DNA from: Spartinivicinus marinus
GTDB taxonomy: Bacteria; Pseudomonadota; Gammaproteobacteria; Pseudomonadales; Zooshikellaceae
Length of the DNA stretch: 64,000 bases
Direction: 5' to 3'
NCBI RefSeq assembly: GCF_026309355.1
Contig: NZ_JAPJZK010000001.1
Span: forward strand, 2,996,501 to 3,060,500
Made by a program: the position numbers and the translations under genes. Positions within the stretch are counted from its first letter, which is position 1, and each line of letters begins with the position of its first letter. The notes beneath the pieces were generated by a model. The model did no database searches. It saw only the letters and a program-made list of their open reading frames with translations, and was not told where the DNA came from. Positions 24,726 to 33,773 of this stretch are shown one piece after another.

Positions 24726-25028
24726 ATGGGTGGTTTTTTTTCATTTGGCGCGGTTTTTATTGCATTGTTGGCATTTCTTCCATTTATTGTTGGCTTATTT
24801 TTAATGGGACGAACCAATAAGATGACCAACTACCTTGCTGTACTAGGCATTTTTTATGCAGTTACTTCAATGCAATCCATTGTGCACTTTTTAATACCTT
24901 CAAATATCCAACGAATGATTTATTCAAATGGGTATGGTGTTTTTTTAATGTTAGGAATATTTTATTGTATCGCATTGGGTCTGAGTATTGTTTGGTTCAA
25001 AAAGAGAAGAGAGAGCAAAGCTGCTTAA
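24726..25028 (+). CDS. Small three-helix membrane protein
   Basis: 100 residues with hydrophobic segments at about 5-28, 36-55 and 70-92, and a positively charged C terminus (WFKKRRESKAA), so an integral inner-membrane protein with likely cytoplasmic C terminus. No family recognised. It starts 38 bases after the RDD-like remnant on the same strand and may have been its operon partner. A run of eight T (24734-24741) lies just inside the start. No clear Shine-Dalgarno. Confidence 0.55.
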   Translation: MGGFFSFGAVFIALLAFLPFIVGLFLMGRTNKMTNYLAVLGIFYAVTSMQSIVHFLIPSNIQRMIYSNGYGVFLMLGIFYCIALGLSIVWFKKRRESKAA

Positions 25029-25102
25029 ATGTATGTAAGAATCTAGTAAACCTTTGCCTGTTGATTTATCAACAGGCAGCCTTTTAATTATCCAAGCTTT
25101 TA

Positions 25103-26311
25103 TTATTGATCAAACTTAGCGGTTAAAGTTAAACCCGTATATGAGCTATAAGCCATAACACTAATATAGTACATGCCTGTCTTGGGGGCATTGACTGTAC
25201 AGCTTTCGTTGTTGCCGTATAGATAGGGTCTACAGTCATAATCAGATGAAGTGGGGCGTTTGGCAAATTTCATATATAAATCTGCATCACCACTGCCTCC
25301 TTTAATTGTGACTGATAAGTTTTGTGCATTATTGGGTACAGTCAATTTATAATGCAACCATTGTCCTCTTGATCCTGAAAGGTTGGTTTTAGGCTTACCA
25401 TTGGTTAAATCGCCATCGTCCCCTGGATCTGGATTATCTTTACAAGATTGTGTTTCCTGTTTTCTACCGAAGTTTTGGGTCCATAAATGTTTGTAGCGAT
25501 TAGATGAGCTATAACCGTAACCCACCCCGATATCACAAAATTGGTTGCTTAGTATTGCTGCTCTGTGTCCTGAGCTGTTCATCCATAGCTCCATTGCTTG
25601 CTCTGCTGTTGAAGCGCCTGCTGCTATATTTTCTCCTGCTCGACTGTATTGGTAGCCTTGGGCTTTAATTCTATCGAAAGGGGATCTTCCATCGCGGCTG
25701 GTATGGCTGAAATAATTATTTTGTGCCATATCTTCAGAGTGAAGCCGTGATGATCTTGCTAATTTAGTATCATAATTGTAGGAATAGAGATTGCTGGTTG
25801 AGCGCTCTGAATTAACGATTTCAAAGACCCGTTGTTCTTTGGTTTCGTCGATTTGATTTGACCAGTTTTCAGTAAAACTGGGTTCTATTACTTCACGTAG
25901 AAGCTGTTGGCCATTAAGGTAACGGATAAAAAAAGTTCTTCCAAAAACTTTAACTTTCCCTGAAATACTTGTGGCAGAAATAGCAAGAATGACAGAGCTG
26001 TTTGCGATACCTTCAACAGAGCCTACCCATAAATCACTGAGCAATATATCATTAATTATTTTTCTCCGATTAGCAGTAATTGACATATTATCAAAAAGCA
26101 TAATTTTTATTTGCGTTAAATTTTCTACGTCTGAAGCTAGAAAATCCGTACTTATTATAATTAATTTTTCTTGAATGATATTAGGGTTTGGGTTTTGAAA
26201 GATATGATTATAGTTTCCATTTTGTTCTTGGATAAGATCGACTGCCTGGGCATTAATGGATGGTGAAACTAACACTAGAAATGGTGTTAAAAGGTGACGC
26301 AATATTTTCAT
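25103..26311 (-). CDS. Secreted CAP (SCP-like) domain protein with PPC domain
   Basis: 402 residues. Signal peptide (MKILRHLLTPFLVLVSPSINA), a unique region to ~155, a CAP domain at ~160-290 (VFEIVNSERS, LHSEDMAQNNYFSHTSRDGR, YSRAGENIAAG, AMELWMNSSGHRAAIL, IGVGYGY, WTQNFG), and a C-terminal bacterial pre-peptidase (PPC) domain at ~310-400 (LHYKLTVPNNAQNLSVTIKG, GDADLYMKF). This CAP-PPC layout is common in secreted proteins of marine gammaproteobacteria. CAP domains act outside the cell, some as proteases or lipid binders; PPC domains are usually removed after secretion. Monocistronic. Weak hairpins only downstream. Confidence 0.88.
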   Translation of the reverse strand: MKILRHLLTPFLVLVSPSINAQAVDLIQEQNGNYNHIFQNPNPNIIQEKLIIISTDFLASDVENLTQIKIMLFDNMSITANRRKIINDILLSDLWVGSVEGIANSSVILAISATSISGKVKVFGRTFFIRYLNGQQLLREVIEPSFTENWSNQIDETKEQRVFEIVNSERSTSNLYSYNYDTKLARSSRLHSEDMAQNNYFSHTSRDGRSPFDRIKAQGYQYSRAGENIAAGASTAEQAMELWMNSSGHRAAILSNQFCDIGVGYGYSSSNRYKHLWTQNFGRKQETQSCKDNPDPGDDGDLTNGKPKTNLSGSRGQWLHYKLTVPNNAQNLSVTIKGGSGDADLYMKFAKRPTSSDYDCRPYLYGNNESCTVNAPKTGMYYISVMAYSSYTGLTLTAKFDQ

Positions 26312-26537
26312 ATATCCTCCATGATATAAGAAAGCGTTTTACAGTTAAAAAATCACGGTAAAACTAGCTACATGATATTCAGCTTGCTAGCTTGGGGTGA
26401 TAGGCTGGTAACTATTTATCTTCCTGAAGAAATTATAGGCAGAATTAATTGTTTATAAGCTATAGGCGGGTGATGTGGTTCACGCTGTTATTGTAACAAT
26501 ATGCGATATTAAAAGCATTTTTGTAGTTAAGTGTTAT

Positions 26538-27221
26538 TTACCTTTCCCCTAGCGATATAGAAGACATTACCTGGCCAAAATATTGCTTTGCCTTTGGGTT
26601 TAACTTCACTATAAAGAGTCTGTCTGTAAATTGTTTGTGAGCAACCATAATTTTTACCCCTTCTGTGTCACTAAAACCAGCTATAACAGTCCAGCTCTCT
26701 CTTTTATATTTTCTAAACTCTGTGTCCTTGGCAGGTTGATCTTTTATGCCATACATAACCACTGCTGCGGCATAGTCTACTGGTAGTTGCTTTGGTAGTT
26801 CACTAATGGAGGTATCGAATACATACTCAAAAGCACTGGTTGTGCCTTCCATTTTTTCAGTTACATAGAATGAAAAGGCTGAGCCATCTTCCAGTAATGC
26901 TGCTAGTCCAGAGTCGGAATCAAAAGAGCGAACCGCTTTATCTGGTGGTGGTAAGATAAATGTAAACAATAGGTTCCCATAAATCAGCCCTTTCGCTTCA
27001 ACGGGGGCAGGCCACTCTGTGGGCTTGGCTATCTTCTGACACTTTGCGATATCTCTACACAATAGGTCTGGTATTGTTTGATCGGGTGCTGGGGCTATTT
27101 GTTCTGCCCAGATTGAGCTTGCTAGAGAAGCAAAAACAAAACTTAATAATAGCTTTGTTAGTTTGGTTGGCTTGCTGCTTTTGTATGCATCTCTTGTACA
27201 TGCATCGTTTGTTGTAGTCAT
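26538..27221 (-). CDS. Secreted hypothetical protein
   Basis: 227 residues. A 22-residue charged N-region precedes a signal-peptide core (LLLSFVFASLASSIWA, cleavage before EQIAPAPDQT), so the start may be further in, but no other Met is available. The mature protein has one Cys pair (LLCRDIAKCQ) and a beta-rich body (GLIYGNLLFTFILPP, FSFYVTEKMEG, SWTVIAGFSDTEGVKIMVAH). No family recognised. Located between the CAP protein and recG, same strand, separated by >95 bases from each. Confidence 0.55.
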   Translation of the reverse strand: MTTTNDACTRDAYKSSKPTKLTKLLLSFVFASLASSIWAEQIAPAPDQTIPDLLCRDIAKCQKIAKPTEWPAPVEAKGLIYGNLLFTFILPPPDKAVRSFDSDSGLAALLEDGSAFSFYVTEKMEGTTSAFEYVFDTSISELPKQLPVDYAAAVVMYGIKDQPAKDTEFRKYKRESWTVIAGFSDTEGVKIMVAHKQFTDRLFIVKLNPKAKQYFGQVMSSISLGER

Positions 27222-27320
27222 TCTTGGTTACATGGCTTCGGCTTATTTTGCTGTTTTATACTATCAAAGGTGTTTAAGGGGGGTAAGGGCCTGTGTAACA
27301 AACAGATAATGACAGGCTAT

Positions 27321-29405
27321 TTAAACATTAGCGTATTGTTCATTCTGTCCTAACCAGCGGGTAACTAGTGGCTCGACAGCTTCTGGATGAGTGGAAATAA
27401 GTTGCTCAGCGGTATTTTTTACCAGCGGTAGCAGGTGGGCATCTTGTTCAAGACTTGCTATTTTAAATTGCATCAGTCCCGTTTGACGGGTGCCTAATAC
27501 TTCCCCTGGGCCTCGTAATTCCAAGTCTTTTTCGGCAATAGCAAAGCCGTCATTGGTTTCGCGCATTATTTCCAAGCGGGCTCGGCCGTGCTTTGACAAA
27601 GGTCGATGATAGAGTAATACACAATAACTGTCGGTTGATCCCCGGCCTACTCGGCCGCGCAATTGGTGGAGCTGAGCCAGACCAAGCCGCTCGGGGTTTT
27701 CAATAATCATTAAGCTGGCATTGGGTACATCAACACCCACTTCAATCACAGTGGTTGCTACCAATAAATTTAAGTTATTGGTTTTAAATTCGGCCATAAT
27801 GGCGGCTTTTTCGCTGGCTTTCATCCGGCCGTGGATAAGGCCAATGCTAAGGTCTGGTAATTCTGCGCGTAATTGCTCGGCAGTGGCTTCAGCAGCCTGG
27901 CACTGTAGTGCTTCAGACTCTTCAATTAACGTGCACACCCAATAAGCCTGACGGCCGTTTTGGCAGGCATACTGTACCCGTTGGATAACATGAGGACGAC
28001 GAGAGTCTTCGATAGCTACCGTAGTCACAGGTGTTCGCCCTGGAGGCAGTTCATCAATAACAGAGCAGTCTAAATCAGCATAGGCACACATAGCTAAGGT
28101 GCGGGGGATAGGGGTAGCGGTCATAATAAGCTGGTGTGGCTTAGTCTGGCCATTTTCGCCTTTACTCATTAATGACAAGCGTTGATGGACACCAAACCGA
28201 TGTTGTTCATCCACTATCACTAAGGCTAGCTGCTTAAATTGTACATCATCTTGAAAAATGGCATGAGTACCCACCACTATATGGGCTTCACCTGAAGCAA
28301 TACTCGTCAGTTGCTCAGTGCGTTTTTTTCCTTTCAACTTGCCGGCTAACCAGGACACTTTCAAGCCTAAAGGCGTTAGCCAAGTAGTGAAGTTATTCAG
28401 GTGTTGTTCCGCTAAAATTTCTGTTGGCGCCATAACCGCAGCTTGATAACCATTGGCCACGGCTTTTAAGGCGGCCATTACTGCAACCATGGTTTTACCT
28501 GAGCCTACGTCACCTTGTACCAGTCGTAACATGGGCGCTGGTTTTGCTAAATCGGCATTAATTTCGTTAACCACTCGTTGTTGGGCACCTGTTAGCTTAA
28601 AGGGAAGGTTATTGCTCAACATTTGTTGTAGGTCTTTCCCTGTAGACAGTGGGTAGCCTGGTATTTTCTGGGCTTTTTGACGTAACCGTAGCAAACTAAG
28701 CTGATGGGCTAGCAGCTCTTCGTATTTTAACCTTTGTTGAGCAGGGTGCTTTCCTTCAGTGATAAGGTGCTGAGGTGTTTCTGGAGGTGGTTGATGAAGC
28801 AACATAATTGCATCAACCAGTGAGGCAATTTTAAATTTACGATGAATATTATTGGGTAATAACTCCGTTAATCCATGTTGGTTGCTCAACATATCTAAAG
28901 CCAGAGAGCAAAGACCTCGAATACGTTTTTGGCCTAAACCTTCAGTGGTTGGATAAATAGGGGTTAAGTACTCTTCAACAGGTAACGGCTGATCACCATT
29001 CAGCAGTTGATATTCTGGGTGATAAAGTTCATAGCCACTACTGCCATGGCGAACTTCACCAAAGCAACGAATGTCTGAGCCTGTTGTTAAATTATTTTTT
29101 TGACTGGCAGTGAAGTGGAAAAAGCGCAATGTTAAAATGCCAGAGCTATCTTGAACTTGGCACATCAAACTTTTACGTTTGCCAAAAGCTATTTGTGTTT
29201 TTTGAATTGTGCCCTGGATAACGACTTCGTGACCAAACTGTAGTGCTCCTATTGGTGTAATTTTTGTGCGGTCCTGATAACGCAAAGGCAAGTGAAATAG
29301 TAAATCTTGAATTGTATAAATGTTTAGCTTGGCCAGCTTTTCAGCCAAGCTTGCACCCACACCTTTGAGTTGTGTAATGGGGACTTGATGTAAGTCATTT
29401 GCCAT
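27321..29405 (-). CDS. recG: ATP-dependent DNA helicase RecG
   Basis: 694 residues, normal for RecG. N-terminal wedge domain begins with VPITQLKGVGASLAEKLAKL and TIQDLLFHLPLRYQDRT. Helicase motifs: QGDVGSGKTMVA (motif I), DEQHRFG (motif II), TATPIPRTL (motif III), GLIHGRM, TTVIEVGVDVPNA (motif V) and QLRGRVGR (motif VI). C-terminal DLELRGPGEVLGTRQTG is typical. RecG remodels stalled forks and Holliday junctions. oxyR lies 40 bases upstream on the same strand, the same pairing as in Pseudomonas. Confidence 0.97.
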   Translation of the reverse strand: MANDLHQVPITQLKGVGASLAEKLAKLNIYTIQDLLFHLPLRYQDRTKITPIGALQFGHEVVIQGTIQKTQIAFGKRKSLMCQVQDSSGILTLRFFHFTASQKNNLTTGSDIRCFGEVRHGSSGYELYHPEYQLLNGDQPLPVEEYLTPIYPTTEGLGQKRIRGLCSLALDMLSNQHGLTELLPNNIHRKFKIASLVDAIMLLHQPPPETPQHLITEGKHPAQQRLKYEELLAHQLSLLRLRQKAQKIPGYPLSTGKDLQQMLSNNLPFKLTGAQQRVVNEINADLAKPAPMLRLVQGDVGSGKTMVAVMAALKAVANGYQAAVMAPTEILAEQHLNNFTTWLTPLGLKVSWLAGKLKGKKRTEQLTSIASGEAHIVVGTHAIFQDDVQFKQLALVIVDEQHRFGVHQRLSLMSKGENGQTKPHQLIMTATPIPRTLAMCAYADLDCSVIDELPPGRTPVTTVAIEDSRRPHVIQRVQYACQNGRQAYWVCTLIEESEALQCQAAEATAEQLRAELPDLSIGLIHGRMKASEKAAIMAEFKTNNLNLLVATTVIEVGVDVPNASLMIIENPERLGLAQLHQLRGRVGRGSTDSYCVLLYHRPLSKHGRARLEIMRETNDGFAIAEKDLELRGPGEVLGTRQTGLMQFKIASLEQDAHLLPLVKNTAEQLISTHPEAVEPLVTRWLGQNEQYANV

Positions 29406-29445
29406 TATAAACCAGTCGCAAAACAGTTAGTTGGTTACAAAGCAG

Positions 29446-30357
29446 CTAGTCGCTTACAGAACACAGCCGTAAAGCATCAGCTAATACATCAATTGCCTTA
29501 GGCCTGGGAAAACTGACCCGCCAAGCTAACGCTACAGTTCGATATGGGGGTGGAGATTTAAAGGGACGGGTGGCTAGCATCCCTTTGGCATAGTGGCCAT
29601 CATGCACTGCAGAGTCAGGTAACACAGTAATACCCATTCCTGAAGCAACCATATGACGAATTGTTTCGAGAGAGCTGGCTTCAACACTGGTTTGAGTTTT
29701 AGTGGCTTTATCTGCTGTTTGAGCTAATGCAGGGCATAGCTCCAGCACTTGGTCGCGGAAACAATGCCCTTCACTTAATAGCAATAAGTCCGTTTCAGCC
29801 AAGTGCTCCGGATTAACGACTTTAAGCCGGGTATAGCGGTGGTTCGCGGGCATTAAGACTGTAAATGGCTCGTCGTATAATGGTTTGGTAACAACATCAG
29901 GCTCGGTGAAAGGGAGTGAAATGATAATGGCGTCTAATTCCCCTTTACGTAGCTTTTGTCTTAATACCGCAGTAAAGTTTTCTTCAATATACAGTGGCAT
30001 TTCAGGTGCTACTTTATGCAGCTGAGGCACTAAATGAGGGAATAAATAAGGACCAATGGTAAATATGGCGCCTACCCGTAGAGGGCTGCTGAGCTGGTTC
30101 TTGCCGGCAGAAGAGATATGCTTGATGGTGGTGGCCTCTTCAAGCACTTTTTGGGCTTGCTCCACTATCTTTTGTCCTAGAGGGGTTACATGCACGGCAT
30201 TTTTGGTGCGTTCAAAAATGGCGACACCCAGTTCATCTTCCAGCTTTTTAACGCCTACGCTTAAGGTGGGCTGGCTAACAAAACATCGCTCAGCTGCACG
30301 GCCAAAGTGCTGCTCCTGAGCAAGCGTAACAATATATTTAAGTTCAGTCAGAGTCAT
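29446..30357 (-). CDS. oxyR: OxyR peroxide-sensing LysR regulator
   Basis: 303 residues. LysR helix-turn-helix at ~1-60 (FGRAAERCFVSQPTLSVGVK). The regulatory domain carries the redox cysteines C199 and C208 in GHCFRDQVLELC, at the same residue numbers as E. coli OxyR, followed by SSLETIRHMVASGMGITVLP. Peroxide forms the C199-C208 disulphide and activates catalase and related genes. It precedes recG on the same strand, as in Pseudomonas, so recG may be co-transcribed. Confidence 0.95.
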   Translation of the reverse strand: MTLTELKYIVTLAQEQHFGRAAERCFVSQPTLSVGVKKLEDELGVAIFERTKNAVHVTPLGQKIVEQAQKVLEEATTIKHISSAGKNQLSSPLRVGAIFTIGPYLFPHLVPQLHKVAPEMPLYIEENFTAVLRQKLRKGELDAIIISLPFTEPDVVTKPLYDEPFTVLMPANHRYTRLKVVNPEHLAETDLLLLSEGHCFRDQVLELCPALAQTADKATKTQTSVEASSLETIRHMVASGMGITVLPDSAVHDGHYAKGMLATRPFKSPPPYRTVALAWRVSFPRPKAIDVLADALRLCSVSD

Positions 30358-30672
30358 GACAGGCTACTTTTAGTTTTTGGTGTGCGCTATTTGTTTAGCT
30401 TATTTAGCGCTATTTGCTTGTTTAAGCTATCTAATACTTACTAACATATCGTATATGTCAACTTAACACAGTATGGTATTTTGCGTAATTGTATACTGTA
30501 TATATAGTCAGTACTATGCTATTTTCCCTAAGCAAAAACTACAACTGCTTTTGTGAAGTTCGTTAATGTTTAGTTTGTCGGTCGTAGCATGGCTTAAGTA
30601 CCGATTATCATACTATTAAAAAAATCAATCAGTTTTCTATTTATAGTAGACATTTTTTAGAAGAATCATGCA
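30358..30672. promoter_or_regulatory. Divergent intergenic region oxyR / SDR with a 23-bp direct repeat
   Basis: No gene. GCGCTATTTG occurs at 30384-30393 and again at 30407-30416, each followed by a related TTTA-rich stretch, a 23-base period just upstream of oxyR. It might be a regulator site; no full OxyR consensus can be asserted by eye. Confidence 0.4.
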
Positions 30673-31521
30673 ATGGAAGATCAAAAAAGTTGCCTAATTG
30701 TTGGTTGTGGAGATATAGGTACGCGTCTATCTAAGTTGATGTTTTCAAAAGGGTTTAATGTCTGGGGTGTAAGAAGAAACCCTGATTTATTACCAAGTGA
30801 GATAAAACCTGTTGCTTCAGATATTACAATTGAAAGAACCTTTTCAGACTGGCCAACCTGTGACTACGTGGTTTATTGTGTGGCAGCTAGTGAACGTTCA
30901 GATGAAGGGTATCGTCAAGCCTATGTGAAAGGCCTTAGCAATTTACTTGGCTGGCTCGAGAGAACGAAACAAAATACTCGCCGTTTGCTGTATGTTTCAA
31001 GTAGTCGCGTATATCACCAGCAGCATGATGAGTGGGTCACCGAAACCAGTGAAACATTACCTACAGGCATAGGGTTGCGCTTGTTAGAAGCAGAACAGTT
31101 GCTGGAGAAAAGTGATATCCCTACCACAGCCGTGCGCTTTTCTGGTATTTATGGTCCAGGCAGAGAGTATTTGTTTAAGCAAGTACGGGCAGGGTATGGC
31201 GTTGTTGGCGCAAATGATCCATATACTAATCGAATTCATCAAGATGATTGTGCAGGTATTTTGGCTTATTTAATTGAGCAAGATAACCTGGGGGTGCAAT
31301 TGGCCTCGTGTTATAACGGGGTAGATAATCATCCAGCGCGATTAAGTGAGGTCGTCAGTTGGTTAGCTACTCAGCTAAATACAAAGCCGACCTTGCCACT
31401 AAGCCGAGCATCTACTAGTAGCAAACGATGCAGTAATCAGCGACTGATAGAGCTAGGGTACCAGTTTAAATACCCAGATTACCAAGCGGGTTACCAAGAA
31501 ATAATAAACAAACATAGATGA
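30673..31521 (+). CDS. NAD(P)-dependent SDR-type epimerase-like protein
   Basis: 282 residues of the atypical SDR/NAD-epimerase fold. Nucleotide-binding GCGDIGTRLSKL near residue 11 replaces GxxGxxG, SSSRVYH (~120) holds the catalytic Ser and Tyr region, then TAVRFSGIYGPGREYL and NRIHQDDCAGI (Rossmann-type epimerase end). Resembles YeeZ-like proteins whose substrate is unknown. Divergent from oxyR; monocistronic. Confidence 0.75.
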   Translation: MEDQKSCLIVGCGDIGTRLSKLMFSKGFNVWGVRRNPDLLPSEIKPVASDITIERTFSDWPTCDYVVYCVAASERSDEGYRQAYVKGLSNLLGWLERTKQNTRRLLYVSSSRVYHQQHDEWVTETSETLPTGIGLRLLEAEQLLEKSDIPTTAVRFSGIYGPGREYLFKQVRAGYGVVGANDPYTNRIHQDDCAGILAYLIEQDNLGVQLASCYNGVDNHPARLSEVVSWLATQLNTKPTLPLSRASTSSKRCSNQRLIELGYQFKYPDYQAGYQEIINKHR

Positions 31522-31737
31522 AAAGCTTTTGGCTAAGGTGGTTCTTTCTTAGTTGATTTTCAACATTAGATCGCTTAAAGTTCGCTCAAATTTTTAGCCG
31601 CCTGTTATTTAGCGAAGTGAATTTTAGGCGAAACCCAATTTAACTATGATATATCTAATATGGATGGTTTTTAGGTGAAGATGACAAAACCTAGAAATTA
31701 TTTGTGAAGAGTATAAATAAAATAAACGGAGGTAAAA
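31522..31737. other. Intergenic region before the rtcB leader
   Basis: AT-rich; contains imperfect repeats around GCGAAGTGAATTTTAGGCG (31614-31632) and a related, partly inverted stretch near 31575-31600. No gene. The promoter for the leader ORF and rtcB should lie here, but no sigma-54 (GG-N10-GC) site of the kind used by RtcR-controlled rtcBA operons is visible. Confidence 0.35.
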
Positions 31738-31800
31738 ATGCTGTATTACATAACTAATCAACAACAAAATACTGGGCAAGGCAACAAGGTGGCTTGGTAG
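31738..31800 (+). CDS. 20-codon leader ORF upstream of rtcB
   Basis: ATG at 31738 with a very strong Shine-Dalgarno GGAGG (31728-31732, 5-base spacer). It encodes MLYYITNQQQNTGQGNKVAW and stops at TAG 31798-31800, 108 bases before rtcB. Too short for most gene finders. The GGCAACAAGG in its second half can pair, with one bulge, with CCTTGGTTGCC at 31862-31872, and TAGGTA (31803-31808) with TACCTA (31828-31833), so translation could control a leader structure. It may be a regulatory leader peptide or a small protein; sequence alone cannot decide. Confidence 0.45.
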   Translation: MLYYITNQQQNTGQGNKVAW

Positions 31801-31908
31801 TTAGGTATTATTTTCGATTATATTCCCTACCTAGTAGAAGTTTCCTATCTATCTCTTCCTTCCTTGGTTGCCCTGTCTTATTAATCGTTATTAATATGGA
31901 CAAAAGTA

Positions 31909-33057
31909 ATGGGCACGTTTAACGCCATTAAACAAATTGAAAAAAATATTGAGCTAATTGCTTCTGACAAAACCTGGATTGAAGGAAAAGCAATTGAGCA
32001 ATTAAAATTTTCAGCCAAATTGCCAGATATGCTGAAAGTAGCAGGTATGCCTGATCTACACCCTGGAAAAAGCTATCCCATAGGTGCTGCGTTTTTAAGT
32101 AAAAACACCTTATATCCCTACCTAGTGGGTAGCGACATAGGATGTGGCATGGGACTATGGCAAACTGATAAACCGATCAACAAGGTCAAAATATCTCGCT
32201 GGATAGACAAACTCTCAATTTTGGATGATCCGCTTGATCTAGATTGGTTAGACGAGATTGAGCAAACCAAACAACAGTTTGGTGTTATCAGCAGAGACTT
32301 TGACCAAGCATTAGGCAGTATTGGTGGAGGCAATCATTTTGCTGAGTTGCAAATAGTTGACACTATTTTTGATCAAACCCTGGCTGAGGCTATTCATTTA
32401 TCAAAAAAACATGTACAGCTGTTAGTGCATAGTGGGTCTCGTGGCTACGGACATGAAATTCTAAACCAACATATTGCGCAGTTTAATTCTGCAGGTATTG
32501 TAGCGGACTCTGATGCAGGAGTTGCGTATTTAAACAAACATGACGATGCAGTTCGCTGGGCTTGCGCTAATCGAGCACTAATTGCCAGCCAGATAATGGC
32601 TACACTAAATATAGATGCTGAGTCGTTGCTGGATGTTACCCATAATCTGGTGTCTAAACAGAATGGGATAGGCTGGTTACATCGTAAAGGAGCAACACCT
32701 AGCGACCAAGGTGTTGTTGCAATACCGGGTTCCAGAGGAGCACATACTTATCTAGTAAAACCAATTAAAAGTGCTACTGGATTATTTTCATTAGCCCATG
32801 GAGCAGGAAGAAAATGGCAGCGTTCTGAAGCTAAAGCGCGGTTATCTAATAAATATCGGGTACAAGACTTACAGAAAACGTCATTGGGCAGTCATGTGGT
32901 TTGTAAAAATAAGGCGCTGCTTTATGAAGAGGCCCCACAGGCTTATAAGTCGATAGATCAAGTTATTCAAGACTTAAAAGACGCAGGACTGATTGAGCTG
33001 ATTGCCAGCCTTAAACCCATTCTCACCTACAAAACCTCGAAGAGTGGGGGATGTTGA
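31909..33057 (+). CDS. rtcB: RtcB-family RNA ligase (PrfH-associated RtcB2 type)
   Basis: 382 residues, shorter than E. coli RtcB and typical of the PrfH-linked branch. Metal and guanylation residues: D76 and C79 (GSDIGCGMG), N142/H143 (GGGNHFAEL), H174 ([10 protein letters not shown]), H245 (DVTHNLV) and the guanylated His H297 ([10 protein letters not shown]). RtcB joins 2',3'-cyclic phosphate and 5'-OH RNA ends using GTP and Mn. The stop overlaps the prfH start (TGATG), so the two are one translational unit. In E. coli the rtcB2-prfH pair repairs 16S rRNA cut by colicin E3-type nucleases. No rtcR or rtcA here. Confidence 0.93.
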   Translation: MGTFNAIKQIEKNIELIASDKTWIEGKAIEQLKFSAKLPDMLKVAGMPDLHPGKSYPIGAAFLSKNTLYPYLVGSDIGCGMGLWQTDKPINKVKISRWIDKLSILDDPLDLDWLDEIEQTKQQFGVISRDFDQALGSIGGGNHFAELQIVDTIFDQTLAEAIHLSKKHVQLLVHSGSRGYGHEILNQHIAQFNSAGIVADSDAGVAYLNKHDDAVRWACANRALIASQIMATLNIDAESLLDVTHNLVSKQNGIGWLHRKGATPSDQGVVAIPGSRGAHTYLVKPIKSATGLFSLAHGAGRKWQRSEAKARLSNKYRVQDLQKTSLGSHVVCKNKALLYEEAPQAYKSIDQVIQDLKDAGLIELIASLKPILTYKTSKSGGC

Positions 33058-33686
33058 TGTTTTGGTTACAATTAAGCGCTGGACGTGGACCAGTGGAGTG
33101 CACTCGTGCTGTTACTCTATCTGCGCGCTACCTAGAAGAGGAAGCAAAGCAGTTTGATATTGAACTGAACGAGGTTGAAAGAATAGCGGCCAATGATAAA
33201 GGCTGTTGTTATTCGGTGCTTTATACAGTAACAGGGGCTGAGGCAGAAGTATTTGCTCAACGTTGGCAGGGTTCTTTATTGTGGCAGAGTGAAAGTCAGT
33301 TTCGACGTGGGCATAAGCGTAAAAACTGGTTTTTTTCTGGCCGCTATTGGCCTGTAAAAGATTTTTCGATCCCAAGGGAGCAAGTCAAAATCACCACTTG
33401 CCGCTCTCAAGGGGCAGGTGGACAGCATGTTAATACCACTGACTCAGCGGTGCAGGTTACTCATATACCCACAGGTATACAGTGTATTGTGCAAAGCCAA
33501 CGGAGCCAGCATAGTAATAAGAAACTTGCTTTACTTAGATTGCAAGAAAAGCTAAATGAGTTAGAGCAAATGGCTATAGCGGCTGAAAGTGTTAAACGCT
33601 GGCAGCAACACACGCAATTAGAGCGTGGTAATCCTAAGCGGATATTTAAAGGGCAAGAGTTTATACCCTTGTTGAATGACTTTTAG
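33057..33686 (+). CDS. prfH: Peptide chain release factor homologue PrfH
   Basis: 209 residues from the ATG at 33057 that overlaps the rtcB stop; GGGGG at 33046-33050 supports it over an ATG six bases upstream, and E. coli PrfH also begins M-x-x-LQLS. GGQ hydrolysis motif at 121-123 ([17 protein letters not shown]), then [13 protein letters not shown] and the C-terminal [16 protein letters not shown]. PrfH releases peptides from ribosomes damaged in the decoding centre so that RtcB2 can reseal the rRNA. No stop-codon recognition domain, as expected. Confidence 0.95.
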   Translation: MFWLQLSAGRGPVECTRAVTLSARYLEEEAKQFDIELNEVERIAANDKGCCYSVLYTVTGAEAEVFAQRWQGSLLWQSESQFRRGHKRKNWFFSGRYWPVKDFSIPREQVKITTCRSQGAGGQHVNTTDSAVQVTHIPTGIQCIVQSQRSQHSNKKLALLRLQEKLNELEQMAIAAESVKRWQQHTQLERGNPKRIFKGQEFIPLLNDF

Positions 33687-33773
33687 GGTTTAGGTGTATA
33701 AGAGGTGAATGACGAGTAGATGAAATCCACTTCTGTTCTTTAAGTAAGAGGGCATTAAGGATACATAAAGAGT

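Noticed and set aside
24734..24741. Run of eight T near the start of the small membrane protein as a phase switch
   Set aside because: Slippage would kill the frame, but T8 runs are expected by chance in such AT-rich sequence and nothing else supports it.
31690..31740. Sigma-54 promoter for rtcB as in rtcBA operons
   Set aside because: No GG-N10-GC spacing is present and no rtcR gene is in the neighbourhood.
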